Assembly (NCBI GenBank): GCA_977017575.1
Contig: CDRNVI010000099.1
Coordinates: forward strand, 62,001 to 126,000
DNA: 64,000 nucleotides
DNA from: Paramoeba atlantica
Taxonomy: Eukaryota > Discosea
Direction: 5' to 3'
Shown here: positions 10,658-21,320 of the stretch, in pieces
How positions within the stretch are numbered: the first letter of the stretch is position 1
How the letters are laid out: each line of letters begins with the position of its first letter
The notes under the pieces: model-generated
What the model was told of the DNA's origin: nothing
Databases searched by the model: none
What the model saw: the letters and a program-made list of their open reading frames with translations, nothing else
Position numbers and translations under genes: made by a program

Positions 10658-11453
10658 GATGGACTCAAGCTATCACACCATCAGATATTGGTCAACGTAT
10701 AAGACGACAGTCGCATCATTTGTACTCGCAGCACGATGTTCGTCAGTACAGCTCTGTTATTTTCGGAGATAAAAGTTTTGTCATGAGACTAGCGTTAGCG
10801 TCGACGGCGAACTGAAGGGGAAAAATTTAGCGCCAGTGGGCGTGATTTCAGTCAAAGTCGTTCGGACGAAAGAAAAGCAAACACTGACTATTTTTCTTGC
10901 CGCCTTATTTTCCGTCAAGGATAAGGGGGTGTATCCTCGTCTAATCCTGCAGAAATACAATTCCTGAAAATTGATTCCTGAAAATTCGAGTTACTGAATT
11001 TAATGCACTTTAAATAGTCTTTTTTAGGTATTTGTTTTGTGATTTTATACTTTCGCTTTATTCGTGCGCGTTATAAATTCGTGTGCGTTATCTATTTTGA
11101 GAACGACGACGACGACCTACAAATTGTTCTTGTGTGTATTATGATGACCTACAAGTTGTTCTATTCATCACTCTCAGAACGTCATCCATCCGCTTTGATC
11201 ACAAGATTTTTGCAAACTGATTGCGGGAGACACTCAGTTTGACCATGATTTTCGGCACGGTCCCAAAATCTAGCATCACGAAAAAGTATTCGGGTCCAGT
11301 TTTTCCAGCTGACCAGGCAATAGTTCTAACGGAACGTTGCCTGAGAAACTACTACGTTCTAGATTCAAGGAAAGAAGCGTGGAAAGTAAATCCTTTTTTT
11401 TTCCAACTTACTACGCTTAAAGCTTCACACATATTTCCATTATTTTCACGTCC
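10658..11453. other. Region without a recognised gene
   Basis: Several short open frames exist but none has a motif or a paralog in the window. It lies directly behind the 3' end of the minus-strand LINE at 11454-13515. Confidence 0.35.
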
Positions 11454-13515
11454 TCACGTGCGCAACGAAGGACGCAAGTTCTCTGCGGGCATCCGACTTA
11501 CCAGCATGCGCGCTTGGGCTCGCATTAGAGTCACATTCATTTCCGTGAGGAGGCGTTGGAAGGCCTTTCCTCTCGAAAGAGTGCCCTGCGAAGCGGCTGA
11601 GCGACGCTCGGCGACCTCACGGAGAATGGCCTGCGCGCTGTCGGACCACGATCCGAAGGATTCCACTGCCATAGCGGTGAATCTGTACCCTTGGGATTCA
11701 GCCTCGAGGCGCTCCGTTTGTGCTCCGTAGCGTACCGCTCGGCAAAGGATCCCGCTTTCCACACGTTAGCACCTCGGACTCAGTCCGTATAATATACCTA
11801 TGTGTTCTATGAACACTTCTTTTTTTAATTGAACACATAGAACGCATTGAACACTTTCTGGGGAGGTACACATCCCACGAACATGTTGATTATTTTTCAT
11901 AAACCTTCTTTGTTTTGCGCATATCCAAGTGATTACACATGCCCGAGCATACATATACCCGAGCATACATATACTATATGTATGTGGGTTACTGAACGTG
12001 GGTAACGCAGAAGCCCAATACCAAGCCGGTAGCTAGGCCAAAGTTCGGGAGGAATACGTCTCCTGGTCGGGTGGAGCCACCGCCAGGGCCGTAGGCTAAC
12101 CTCTCGTTATGGGGCGAAGTGCGCCTTGGTACACACGTCGTAGAAATGGTCGACCAGGGCGTTGTGCCGAGAAAATAGACCGTAGCCACTTTTGCAAGCT
12201 AGGGCGTGCCTGCCATCTGGTTCGGCCTAGCGGTTGGCTACACTTGTCCATAGGGCAAGGGCGGGGGGCATTGTGGACGTCTGCCCCGAGCCACCAACGG
12301 GCCAGGGCGCGGAACACCGTAGGGATAAGGGCGTACCCCAGCTCTTTGGATGGGAGAGCAAAGGCCCAGTTTGCGGCCCCATCCCCACTTTGAGAAAGCC
12401 ATCTTTCTTTAGTTGGTGTTTTCTTTAGTTGGTCTTTAGGTGGTGTTGGATTTGCCGGGGGGACTCAGGATCCTCTGGTAAGAGGTACCCTGTATGGACG
12501 TTGATGAGGGGTCTTCCGGATAGTTCGTTTACGTGGGTCATTGCCTCCCGGAATCCTTCTGCATCCAGTGCATCCCATCCGTCTTGGCTGGCTGCGAAGG
12601 AGACTGAGGAAGCGTACGCCGCTGAGTAGAAAAGAGAAGAGGAAGTCCAAAACCGCCATATTTTTTTCTTCGCTGAGCGCTGAGCGCATCCGGAAGGATC
12701 GAGTGAGCAAAGTGCGTCCTCTAAAGCTTGTAGCACCGCGGTGTCGAGACGCAAACATAGATCTAATAGGGGTTTAGGGGCTGTGGTGCGGAGGGAGAAG
12801 ACGAGCTGACAAAAGCCAGAGCACTGGCGGATGAGGGTTAACGCCACTTGGGGATCGAGGATATTCTTTATAGCGCTAAGTGTGGACAATGCTGGGGCCA
12901 AGGCGTGTTCGCGGAGGTAATCACTACAGTATTGCGCGGATCCCACCTGGCTGCCTAGGATGCTGAAATTGCCATCGAAGAGAATTCTTTGTTATGGGAT
13001 CTCAGGGAATAAAGTCACGAGGTGTGCGGACGGGGGGTGTAGGGTCACTTCACACTTCTGAGTGTTAAGAAGGAGTCCGAGCTGTCGACTTTCCCGCTCA
13101 ATGACTTCGAGGGCTTGCTTGACGAGCGCCGCCTTGCCGGCAAGTACCCCGTCGTCAAGGTACCAGACATGGAGGAAAAGTTCTTCAGGAAACTCAGCGT
13201 TAATAAATAAAAAAAATAAATAAAAATTTGCGCGAGATGATGGATTACCAGGGAGAAAAGGAGCGGTCCCAAGGGATCGACTTGTTGAACGCCTTCTGCG
13301 GAGTGCAGAATGTGTTGCCCAAAGGTGACGTAGCTGTCCGTTTCGTAACACCATTCTACCCATTTAGAGAGGGGGTTAGGAAAGTGCTTCTGAGTCAAGG
13401 AGGGAAAGGCGGATCTTGAGACGTCATTAAACGCGTTTGAGAGATCAATTTTGCACAGGACGAAATCTGGGTCGTCAGCATGCTTGGTCACCGTCTGACG
13501 ACAGAGATGAATCAT
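11454..13515 (-). mobile_element. LINE of a second lineage, RT plus restriction-like nuclease, broken
   Basis: Read on the minus strand, the pieces follow LINE order. The RT palm is at 13515-12992 (KIDLSNAFNDVSRSAF, VQQVDPLGPLLFSLVIHHLA, then the catalytic box WYLDDGVLAG and LGLLLNTQKCE). A thumb-like region is at 12946-12425, a cysteine cluster CPMDKCSQPLGR near 12240-12275, a nuclease-like stretch RPGDVFLPNFGLATGL near 12030-12075, and a C-terminal region with ESFGSWSDSA at 11764-11454. The pieces lie in several frames, and an AT-rich insertion (about 13195-13230) splits the palm. A further insertion at 11766-11985 separates nuclease and tail. The YLDD box is intact, unlike that of the LINE at 23201. 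This lineage is only distantly similar to that LINE. Confidence 0.65.
11766..11985. repeat. Insertion with inverted ATGTGTTCTATGAAC arms
   Basis: The phrase ATGTGTTCTATGAACACTT (11800-11818) is matched by inverted ATTGAACACATAGAACGC (11827-11844). The block interrupts the 3' part of the minus-strand LINE and has no gene. Confidence 0.45.
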
Positions 13516-13559
13516 GCGTTCGGCGCCAGCGGCGGTGGCGACACCATACTCTCCCTCTC

Positions 13560-13695
13560 ATTAATTTTTATAAATTATAAATTATAACAAAAAATGAGAT
13601 ATACCGTGGAAACATTAATTAAGAATTACACTAATTAAGGGAAAATGGTTTTCAAAAAAACTTATTCCCTTAATTAGTGTTCCCTTATTTTATGT
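13560..13695. repeat. AT-rich palindrome ACACTAATTAAGGGAA
   Basis: Arms at about 13630-13645 and 13667-13683 (TTCCCTTAATTAGTGT) form a hairpin. The block joins two unrelated LINE fragments and probably marks a small inverted-repeat insertion. Confidence 0.6.
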
Positions 13696-13921
13696 AGAAG
13701 GAGGTCAAGGAGGCCTTCAGAAACCTCCTAATCCACTACGGGTTTAATCCAAAGGTTCTCATCCAAACTATGGATCTACCAACACGCCGTCCTATCCAAA
13801 TTGCGCTTTCATTCGTTGTTCATGCCAGCCTTACTCATTCATTGAGAGGCTACAAAAGAGAACCACCCACCATATCAAGAAGTGGATGAACTTTGCCTCT
13901 GCCACCAGTATTGAAACCTTA
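13696..13921 (+). mobile_element. LINE fragment (same family as 22954-27562)
   Basis: The sequence matches LINE positions about 24655-24890, just after the RT: a frame for KEVKEAFRNLLIHYG, then IYQHAVLSKLRF, then the stretch with MNFASATSIETL. It starts abruptly and is cut at a TA (13922-13923) by a Tc1-type terminal repeat. Confidence 0.8.
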
Positions 13922-13923
13922 TA

Positions 13924-14045
13924 CAGGGGGGATCGCCAATATCAGGACACCTCCTGTTTTTGTCCTTGGGTCCGTTTTAGCTGAGTTTTGTTGCAAAGGA
14001 GAGTTCTCGACGCGAATATGGTCCATACTTTTCGGCATTAGGATG
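13924..14045. mobile_element. Solo terminal repeat of a Tc1/mariner element
   Basis: It begins CAGGGGGGATCGCCAATATC directly after a TA and continues through GTTTTAGCTGAGTTTTGTTGC, matching the left end of the element at 31664-32711. No transposase or right end follows, so only one end survives. It sits inside LINE sequence. Confidence 0.75.
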
Positions 14046-14091
14046 TACTTTAATAATTATTAATAATTCTTTAATAATAATTACTGTCCCC

Positions 14092-14174
14092 CCCGTTTAA
14101 GCGCACCTCGTTTTCCGTGAAAAGTGCGCTTAAACGGGGGGGGTCTGACCGTGTGCGCTTAAGGGGAGGGAGGA
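14092..14174. repeat. Miniature inverted-repeat element, C/G-run ends
   Basis: The left end TACTGTCCCCCCCGTTTAAG is answered on the right by GCGCTTAAGGGGAGGGAGGA followed by CAGTA. An inner copy of the arm (AGTGCGCTTAAACGGGGGGG) lies between. It is about 83 bp and non-coding. Confidence 0.75.
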
Positions 14175-14344
14175 CAGTATTATTAGAAGGAAAAATTATT
14201 AATAATTTTACAGGTATGGGTGTGACAGATAATTACGGGGGTCAAAATGCGACAGATATCTAGAGGGGTCCATCGCCAAAAAAAGCAAGGGAACGAAAAG
14301 TTACAGAAACTTTTTCTTTATTGCCTAGGAAGGTGCCTTTGCAC

Positions 14345-14422
14345 CCCAATGGGGTACTACCGTACAACCCCCCAGTAAGAGTGGGTTTTGACCAAATCTC
14401 TCTTACTGGGGGGTTATGCTTT
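14345..14422. repeat. Tiny palindromic element AACCCCCCAGTAAGAG
   Basis: Left arm AACCCCCCAGTAAGAG and right arm CTCTTACTGGGGGGTT enclose about 20 bases. The same family occurs at 14725-14790, where two right-type arms lie in tandem, and at 62329-62394. Confidence 0.8.
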
Positions 14423-14724
14423 TTAGGCCAGTTTTCTTTTTTCTCCAAACTTTTTTGACAACCTTTTTTTTAGAGTTTTTCTCTTTTTCGAATAGTTCTG
14501 TCTAAAAGAAATTGTCATTCTGTCATTGATTTCATTTCATCTACTTTTTTTAAGTTATGACAACGGACATTCGCATACAACTTGCGTTAGAAAGCGTTGT
14601 CCAAGACTCCAGCCCAACTATATTTGATTTTCATATGCTTCATATAAAATATTGATTCTTTGTTTTTGATTGTGCGTTTTCTTCTCTGTGCTTCAACCTC
14701 ATTTGATTGCCCAGAATAAGGGCT

Positions 14725-14790
14725 AAATCTCTCTTACTGGGGGCCAGCCCAAAAAGAGCCAAATCTCTCTTCCTGGGGGGTATACGGTAT
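14725..14790. repeat. Second copy of the CCCAGTAAGAG palindromic element
   Basis: AAATCTCTCTTACTGGGGGC at 14726-14745 is repeated at 14759-14781 with a CCTGG variant and ends GGTATACGGTAT. Only one arm orientation is seen, so this copy is rearranged. Confidence 0.65.
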
Positions 14791-14799
14791 AAGCTGAAG

Positions 14800-15070
14800 A
14801 CATACGTCTACGGGGTAAAAAGAATCCCAGAGAGTGAAGCGGATGATGAAGGAGATGATGGGGATAATGAGGGGAATGATAAAGGGGATGGAGGGTATGA
14901 CGAAGGGAACGTTGATGGGGATGATGAAGGGGACGCTGGTGGAGACATTGAAGCTAACGAGCTCCGAATCCTGCTTTCCAATTTCTTCCGTAGAACTCTA
15001 CGATCCCAACATTACATACTCCCATCATATCCCATCATTGTTCATAATCCCATCATTGTTTACCAATAAA
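14800..15070 (+). other. Acidic low-complexity frame
   Basis: The frame at 14707-15069 reads an acidic GD/DE-rich tract (about residues 38-82) followed by NELRILLSNFFRRTL. A similar acidic tract followed by SELRLLFSNFV is found at 7710-7830, upstream of the tyrosine-recombinase fragment, and part of it at 15750-15810. The shared ending suggests a decayed protein of one repeated element and not a host gene. Confidence 0.4.
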
Positions 15071-15739
15071 AAACACGAGCTTTCTTTGATTGAAATTCAT
15101 AGTCAAGGTCCCGCTTCATCACAAAACGTTTTTCAAAATGTATGAAGTACCGTACTATCCGTACTAGGGAGATGTATGGGTATACTAAATTTTGTCTAAA
15201 AAGCAAAAAATAATTTATAATTATATTTAATTTATCAGTAGTTGCTAGAAAAATGTTGCCTTGACCTTAAAATGCGATTTCTTGCCGTGTGATGACTAGA
15301 AAGTGGATCTGTCGCTTCTAAAAAAGGGATGTCTCCCGCTCCTGTTGCTGGGAGGGGGGGGTAGGTATACTAAGTGGGCACGGGTATACTATCCTGGAAC
15401 ATAGTTTAGTATTAAACAAGTTTAGATAGTAGATTTTTTTACAAATTCTTTTGATTACGATTTCTCTTTCCATGACCTTTCCACCGTACGGTCGAACTGG
15501 TACGTGGCTCCGGGCTTTGGACCGGTATAGCAGGCTTAAAGGAGACCGAGGTTACCGAAAGGAAGTGGATGTTGTCACGGGGGGTATTACAGTCCATGCT
15601 GTGCATTCATCGTCAGTTAGCCCCTAGGACACACTTCATTTGCCTCGGCCTGCTATTCTCGTGAATATGAAAGTCCCGATCCAGCCACTAGTTGTTTTTC
15701 CAACGGCGGCCACTGCGCCTCCCCCCCACTAAGAAACGC
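15071..15739. other. No gene seen; G-run element at 15345-15390
   Basis: The phrases GGGAGGGGGGGGTAGGTATACT and GGGCACGGGTATACT lie close together and look like ends of a small inverted-repeat element. The stretch 15470-15735 is GC-richer but holds no motif I can name. Confidence 0.4.
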
Positions 15740-16500
15740 GGAAAACCGGAATTATGGGATGATCATGGCGATAATGAAGGGTAAAATGAAGGGGATGGCG
15801 AAGGCGATAGTGATAGTACGGTATACAGTGGTTAATGGAAGGCCCTCGCGAAGGGCAATCCAGGTTCCTTATTGTTCTCGAAGTGGGATCGACGTTTGAC
15901 TAATAAACTATAAATGATGCAACCCACCACTTTAATTGGAATAACACTCGAACATGGACTAGGCGTTCATTGCGGCATGGGAAGGCCACTGAGCTTCGAG
16001 TCCGTGGTATTCCTATTTCAGAGAGGCAATTATTGGGACGATGGCGGTCTCACTCGTCAGAACAATCGAATGTCACAGCCTACTAGCGCCAACCACGGGA
16101 GTCCAACTCCCCGTAAATAGCCAGCATGTGACATCCAATCATTGGCAATGTCACATTGTCACATAGGCAATGTCACCGCCGACTTGCCACAACCCAAGGG
16201 AGGCCAATTCCCCATAACTAACCAGCATGTGACATCCAATGTTACTGCCTACCAGCGGGAACATGAGAGTGTTGCGGTACTTCACCATGCCTAACTGCCC
16301 TGCAGCATGCCAAGTCCAGCTCTATACGGTTCGAATGTCATCAGCAAGACTGACACATCCAATTCAAGGCGTACAACTCGATCGAATGATCGCTTCCCCC
16401 TCCTACCCCGGTCTTTGAGAGACCTGCCCCAGGCTTGGGACTGGAAATTGCGGAGTTAAGAAGCCACATGCGACGTACATAAAGTAAACAATACGTTTTT
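15740..16500 (+). mobile_element. Tyrosine-recombinase element fragment, copy 2
   Basis: It matches 7690-8570 along its length, including AAGGCCCTCGCGAAGGGCAA (15840-15859), the recombinase-derived region (about 15914-16080) and the repeated CAGCATGTGACATCCAAT phrases. It is followed, as in copy 1, by an LRR gene on the minus strand. It is a broken remnant. Confidence 0.6.
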
Positions 16501-16648
16501 GTAAGACAACTTCTATTAAATCACAGAAGACAAAATTTATTGAATAAATGACGCCCCTCCTAAGCCCCCGCCCATACATTTTGATTCCCTTCATCATGCT
16601 CTTTATTCCCCTTAAATTCTCTTTACTCTCTCTATCTTTTAATTTGAA

Positions 16649-17545
16649 TCAATGATCCCATACATTTATCTGTGTGTTATATACGCACAAACCGAACTCT
16701 TGCATATCTTCAGCAAATGGCGATCTTGTTATGTTGCCACACAAGTCCACATTATCTGATAAGTCCAAAGTCATCAAGAAAGATGGAAGGTTCGTCAAGT
16801 CCACATCACCAGAAAACTTATTCTGCGACAAATCAAGTCGAAAAATACTTGCAGGAAGTTGCTGCAGATCGAGTTCGCCGGACAGCTGATTTCCAGAGAT
16901 ATATACTCGCGATATGTTAGGCGGAAGCAAAGTCAAATCAAGTGGCCCGGTAAGACAATTTTCGCTAATGTTAACACTTTGCATACTATCCGGCAGACTC
17001 GTCAAACACACAGTTCCATTGAACCTGTTGTGATTTAACGCCAAATCTTCGAAACAGAGCGGAAGGGAAGTCAAGTCCAACTCGCCTTCAAACCGATTTA
17101 CGTACAGAGCTAGCGATCGCAGTTCCGAAGGCAAGCGCGTGAGCGGCACTGTGCCTTCTAGCGCGTTCCCAGGCACAGCAAAATCGTACAGACTATGTGG
17201 GAGATGAACCAAGTTCATAGTACCTGACAAATCTAGTTGACCCCATTCCACGCAGCTGACTTCTTCCCGCTCGTTACAACTCACACCTTTCCACTCGCAC
17301 GCTGGCGTGTGAAGACTCCACGATTCGTCCAAGTTGTTGACTTCCGCGAGGAGACGAACGAGTAGATACTCCTGAGGTAAATTCGCAGCGCTCACTTTAG
17401 CAATACGCGATCTCGTCTTTGTAGTTTCTTCAGCAGAATGAGTGTTGAAAGGCATTGGGCTTTCGACTTTACGTCGTTTAGTCGACGGTTCCTGAATATC
17501 CGAACATGTGAGCTGCACGATCGTGCGTAGGGTTATGCGCAGCAT
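16649..17545 (-). CDS. LRR family protein 4, 298 aa
   Basis: Close paralog of the 8868-9764 gene, colinear over all 298 codons without gaps. It shares the leader (MLRITLRTIVQLTCSD), the TKRRKVES patch, LPQEY at 56-60, the cap PACEWKGVSC and eight 23-residue repeats. Differences concentrate at exposed LRR positions (for example LYENRFEG becomes LYVNRFEG, LNDNRFNG becomes LNHNRFNG) and near the C-terminus (VYNTQINVWDH). Its 5' flank up to 18360 is shared with the 19602-20492 gene, while its 3' flank is shared with the 8868-9764 gene, so the three copies arose in at least two duplication steps. Confidence 0.88.
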   Translation of the reverse strand: MLRITLRTIVQLTCSDIQEPSTKRRKVESPMPFNTHSAEETTKTRSRIAKVSAANLPQEYLLVRLLAEVNNLDESWSLHTPACEWKGVSCNEREEVSCVEWGQLDLSGTMNLVHLPHSLYDFAVPGNALEGTVPLTRLPSELRSLALYVNRFEGELDLTSLPLCFEDLALNHNRFNGTVCLTSLPDSMQSVNISENCLTGPLDLTLLPPNISRVYISGNQLSGELDLQQLPASIFRLDLSQNKFSGDVDLTNLPSFLMTLDLSDNVDLCGNITRSPFAEDMQEFGLCVYNTQINVWDH

Positions 17546-17747
17546 GTAAAGTAAGAAGGCGATTTATATTATGAAAGTTAAATAGACATTGTTTTTAGTG
17601 TTTTATGCGGCGGTGTTCGGAGTCATTTCTCAGACAAAGTACCTTTTTTTGAACTACACGGAACTTTCGAAATTGTTGCACAATAAAGAAGGGTTCTCGC
17701 CACAGACAACATCACCACAAAAAGTGAAATTATGAAAAGATATCGCA

Positions 17748-17945
17748 GTGTCTCGCTTTTTCTCGATCGTAAGATTTATTTCGAAATGGAAGGTAGAAAA
17801 GAAGTTACACCTCAGCATAAGATGGATACCTGGACATCGAAATGCTGCAGAACCACAGTCTCATAACAGCGACATTGCATCAAGTCGTAATACGAGTAAC
17901 ATGAGAAATAGTTCGAGCAGAAATGGATTTACGACGCTGTCTTAA
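17748..17945 (+). mobile_element. RNase H-like retroelement fragment
   Basis: The frame contains LSIRWIPGHRNAAE, the pattern seen in the RNase H domain of retroelements (IxWIPGHxxxxGNE). It is a short broken fossil whose family (LINE or LTR-type) cannot be decided. A second copy lies at 20702-20899 within the same duplicated block. Confidence 0.35.
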
Positions 17946-17993
17946 TAAACCAGATTCCGACCCCAGTGAAATATTAGACACCAGGTTCATATA

Positions 17994-18356
17994 CTGTACC
18001 TTACTTACTTGTACCTACTTATTTGTCACACGTCACCTCACTAGATCTCACTTTTTGGCTTCAGAAAAAATCCGTCGACTACCCCCCTAGTTATGTTTCA
18101 CTTTCTCAGTTATTTTTTTCCAAAATAATCTTAAAACGAAGCTAAGATTTTTTCTTTTTGCATTTTTTGAGCGAATGGTAGTGCGCGGTGCTATTATACC
18201 GCTTCTGTAATTCCATGATCTGACTTTTTTTGGGACAGCCCACCCCTAGTGATCTGTCGCACGCTGATCCGCCTAGTTATCGGTCACACCCTACCCCTCT
18301 ACTTGTCTGTCACCTTTTCACCAAAAGTAGTGACAGATAACTAGGGGGGGTACAAC
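17994..18356. repeat. Miniature inverted-repeat element, about 360 bp
   Basis: The left end is TACTGTACC followed by TTATTTGTCACACGTCACC. The right end is GTAGTGACAGATAACTAGGG, then GGGGTAC and CAGTA. Inside are several phrases of the type CCTAGTTATCGGTCACACCC. A second copy lies at 20947-21306 in the duplicated block. Phrases of this family also appear at 14228-14275 (TGTGACAGATAATTACGGGG). It is non-coding. Confidence 0.75.
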
Positions 18357-18369
18357 AGTAAGCAGCTAA

Positions 18370-18633
18370 ATGACCAAAAGCAAGGCCAGTCGCACAATAA
18401 TTTGGACAGACGGGGCAAGACACAACAATCAGCTCGGGAGAAAGTTTAAATGGGAAAGCGTCAATCACCGGCGTCAATGTGTTACATCGGATGGAGTGCA
18501 TACAAACACCGTGGAATGCGCGAACTCGATGACAAAGAAGCGTTTGAATCGGGAAAGAAGTGTGTTAGGTAGAAAGTCAAGTCAAAGAGCCGACCGCGTG
18601 CAAGCAATCGCGGAAAAAATAACGGCAGCTTGA
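18370..18633 (+). mobile_element. Merlin/IS1595-type transposase fragment
   Basis: The 87-codon frame reads IIWTDGARHN, then KWESVNHRRQCVTSDGVHTN, then TVECANSMTKKRL. This is the layout of the second half of the DDE domain of Merlin/ISXO2-like transposases: an Asp in TDG, a VNH block, and the HTNTVE block with the catalytic Glu followed by a K/R-rich helix. Only this part remains; the first Asp is not seen. It begins 14 bases after the end of the MITE at 17994-18356, but the MITE also occurs without it at 20947. Merlin elements are known from animals and several protists. Confidence 0.6.
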
Positions 18634-18762
18634 AGAAGAACGGGGGCGAAGACATGCTGCGTATATTAGAAAATTTAAGTACTCAATGTACCTGTATTCA
18701 TCAGTAGGTTGGTCAAGTTAAGTAAGATGATATTCTGCATACTGTATATTTGTGCCACATAC

Positions 18763-19543
18763 ACTCCAGGCCACAATGTTTGCCCCCCAGGCCAGAAAGT
18801 ACACCGTGTGAGCTTTTGACCTAATTCCTTTGGCATTCGACAGATCTCGAAAAAGTAGAACGTTTTCTGTATTTTTTTCATCCGCGGAGACCCCTAGACC
18901 CCCTGTGTGCACCTCAAAAGTTGGGTTTTTCCCCTTAAAAAAATAGTTCTTTTAGACAAAAAAATGAAAAAAATCACCAAAAAATACTTATTTGAAGGGA
19001 CAAGCCGGTACTCTGTATGGTCCCCCTTTACACGCTGCACAATTTAAATGCGCTTGATCATTAAAATCATACAGTTCAGAACCTGACGCTGACAGGGACT
19101 GCGCTTAATCATCACAAAAGCTTTTTTAATGGCCACTCGAAAATAAAATCCAAGCTCTTTCTCAATTTCAGGCTTCTAAATTTCTTTTTGGACTGACAAA
19201 TGATTTCGCGACGTTCAGGGAGTTCGCATCGGGCTACCTTGTGCGTAATTTGGGGGTTTTCGTTCGGGGATGTGTTGGAATAATATTCCCAGTAGATCTA
19301 ACAGGGGTTTTCCTCAACAGTACGTTGGTGAGATACCGTTTTATAGCAAGAAACACTTAAAAATTGTACTTTTCGTGAAACATTTCTTTTTTTTTGACCC
19401 GTTACTCATGTGGGGGGCTCTACATGTGAAAAAAATGCGGGAAACGTTCCACTTTTTTGAGATCTGTCGAATGCCGAAGGAATTAGGTCAAAAGCTCTCA
19501 CGGTGTATTATGTGGCCTGGGGGGCGACAATGTGGCCTGGACT
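18763..19543. mobile_element. Non-autonomous DNA element with about 135-bp inverted ends
   Basis: The left end begins near CTCCAGGCCACAATGTTTGC and runs to about 18895. The right end, inverted, covers about 19405-19543 and finishes ACAATGTGGCCTGGACTG. Both contain GAGCTTTTGACCTAATTCCT and its complement. The interior (18896-19404) has no transposase, so the element needs one in trans. Confidence 0.75.
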
Positions 19544-19601
19544 GTAAGTGAAAGACACATAAATGAAAAACGTCAAAAGTACAAAAAAGGTTAAATTTGC
19601 T

Positions 19602-20492
19602 TCATTTTAACCGAATCTGCGTATTATAAATGCACAAATCGAACTGTCGCACACGGACAGGCACTTGTGACCTTGTTGTATTACTACACAAGTTCCAATT
19701 ATTCGATAAATTCAAAGTCATCAATGAAGATGGAAGTTTCGCCAATTCCACATCACCAGAAAACGTATTGCGCGACAAATCAAGTTGCGAAATCTTTGAA
19801 GGAAGTTGCCGAAGATCGAGTTCGCCGGACAATTGATTTCCAGAGAGGCGTACTTGCCATATGTTAGGCGGAAGCAACGTCAAATCAAGTGGCCCGGTAA
19901 GACGATTTTCGCTAAGGTTCACATTTTGCATATTGACCGGCAGACTCGTCAAACATACAGTTCCATTGAATCTGTTGCTATGCAAAGTTAAATCTTCGAA
20001 GCAGTAAGGAAGAGAAGTCAAGTCCAACTCGCCTGCAAACCGATTTTCGTACAGAGCTAGTGATCGAAGTTCCGAAGGCAAGCACGTGAGCGGCACTGTC
20101 CCTTCTAGCGCGTTCCCAGGCGCATCAAAATAGTTCAGACTATGTGGGAGATGAACCAAGTTCATAGTGCCTGACAAATCTAGTACGGACCATCTCACGT
20201 GGCTGACTTCTTCCCGCTCCTTACAACTCACACCTTTCCACTCGCATGCTGGCATGTGAAGACTCCACGATTCGTCCAAGTTGTGGACTTCCGCGAGGAG
20301 ACGAACGAGTTGATACTCCTGAGGTAAATTCGCAGCGCTCACTTTGGCAATACACGATCTCGTCTTTGTAGTTTCTTCAGCAGAATGAGTGTTGAAAGGT
20401 ATTGGGCTTTCGACTTTACGTCGTTTAGTCGACGGTTCCTGAATATCCGAACATGTGAGCCGCACGATCGTGCGTAGGGTTAAGCGCAGCAT
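19602..20492 (-). CDS. LRR family protein 5, 296 aa
   Basis: Third member of the close paralog group (with 8868 and 16649). It has the leader MLRLTLRTIVRLTCSD, the TKRRKVES patch, LPQEYQLVRLL, the cap PACEWKGVSC and eight repeats, and ends VRQFDLCIYNTQIRLK. It is two residues shorter than its paralogs at the C-terminus. Upstream, 20493-21320 is nearly the same as 17546-18373, including the RNase H-like fragment and the MITE. This shows duplication of gene plus 5' flank as one unit of at least 1.7 kb. Confidence 0.88.
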   Translation of the reverse strand: MLRLTLRTIVRLTCSDIQEPSTKRRKVESPIPFNTHSAEETTKTRSCIAKVSAANLPQEYQLVRLLAEVHNLDESWSLHMPACEWKGVSCKEREEVSHVRWSVLDLSGTMNLVHLPHSLNYFDAPGNALEGTVPLTCLPSELRSLALYENRFAGELDLTSLPYCFEDLTLHSNRFNGTVCLTSLPVNMQNVNLSENRLTGPLDLTLLPPNIWQVRLSGNQLSGELDLRQLPSKISQLDLSRNTFSGDVELAKLPSSLMTLNLSNNWNLCSNTTRSQVPVRVRQFDLCIYNTQIRLK

Positions 20493-21320
20493 GCAAATTA
20501 AGAAGGCGATTTATATTATGAAGGTTAATTTATTTTTAGACATTGCTTTTAGTATTTTATACCGCGGTGTTCGGAGACATTTCTCAGACAAAGTACCTTT
20601 TTTTGAACTACACGGAACTTTCGAAATTGTTGCACAATAAAGAATGGGTCTCGCCACAGACAACATCAGCACAAAAAGTGAAATTATGAAAAGATATCGC
20701 AGTGTCTCGCTTTTTCTCGATCGTAAGATTTATTTCGAAATGGAAGCTAGAAAAGAAGTTACACCTCAGCATAAGATGGATACCTGGACATCAAAATGCT
20801 GCAGAATCACAGTCTCGTAACAGCGACATTGCATCAAGTCGTAATACGAGTAACATGAGGAATAGCTCGAACAGAAATAGATTTACGACGCTGTCTTAAT
20901 AAACCAGACTCCGACCCCAGTGAAATATTAGACACCAGGTTCATATACTGTACCCCCCCGTTATTTGTCACACGTCACCTCACTAGATCTCACTTTTTGG
21001 CTATTCAAAAAAAATCCGTCGACTACCCCCCTAGTTATGTTTCACTTTCTCAGTTATTTGCTTCCAAAATAATCTTAGAACGAAACTTAGATTTCGTCTT
21101 TTTGCATTTTTTGAGCGAATGGTAGTGCGCGGTGCTATTATATTCCGCTTTTGTAATTCCATGATCTGACCTTTTTTGATCTGACAGCCCCCCCTAGTGA
21201 TCTGTCGCACGCTGATCCGCCTAGTTATCGGTCACACCCTACCCCCCTACTTATCTGTCACCTTTTCACCAAAAGTAGTGACAGATAACTAGGGGAGGGT
21301 ACAGCAGTAAGCAGCTAAAT
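20493..21320. repeat. Duplicated 5' flank of the LRR 4/5 pair
   Basis: Aligns base for base with 17546-18373 with scattered substitutions and small indels. It contains the second copies of the RNase H-like fragment (20702-20899) and the MITE (20947-21306). The match ends at AAGCAGCTAAATGA in both copies. Confidence 0.85.
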
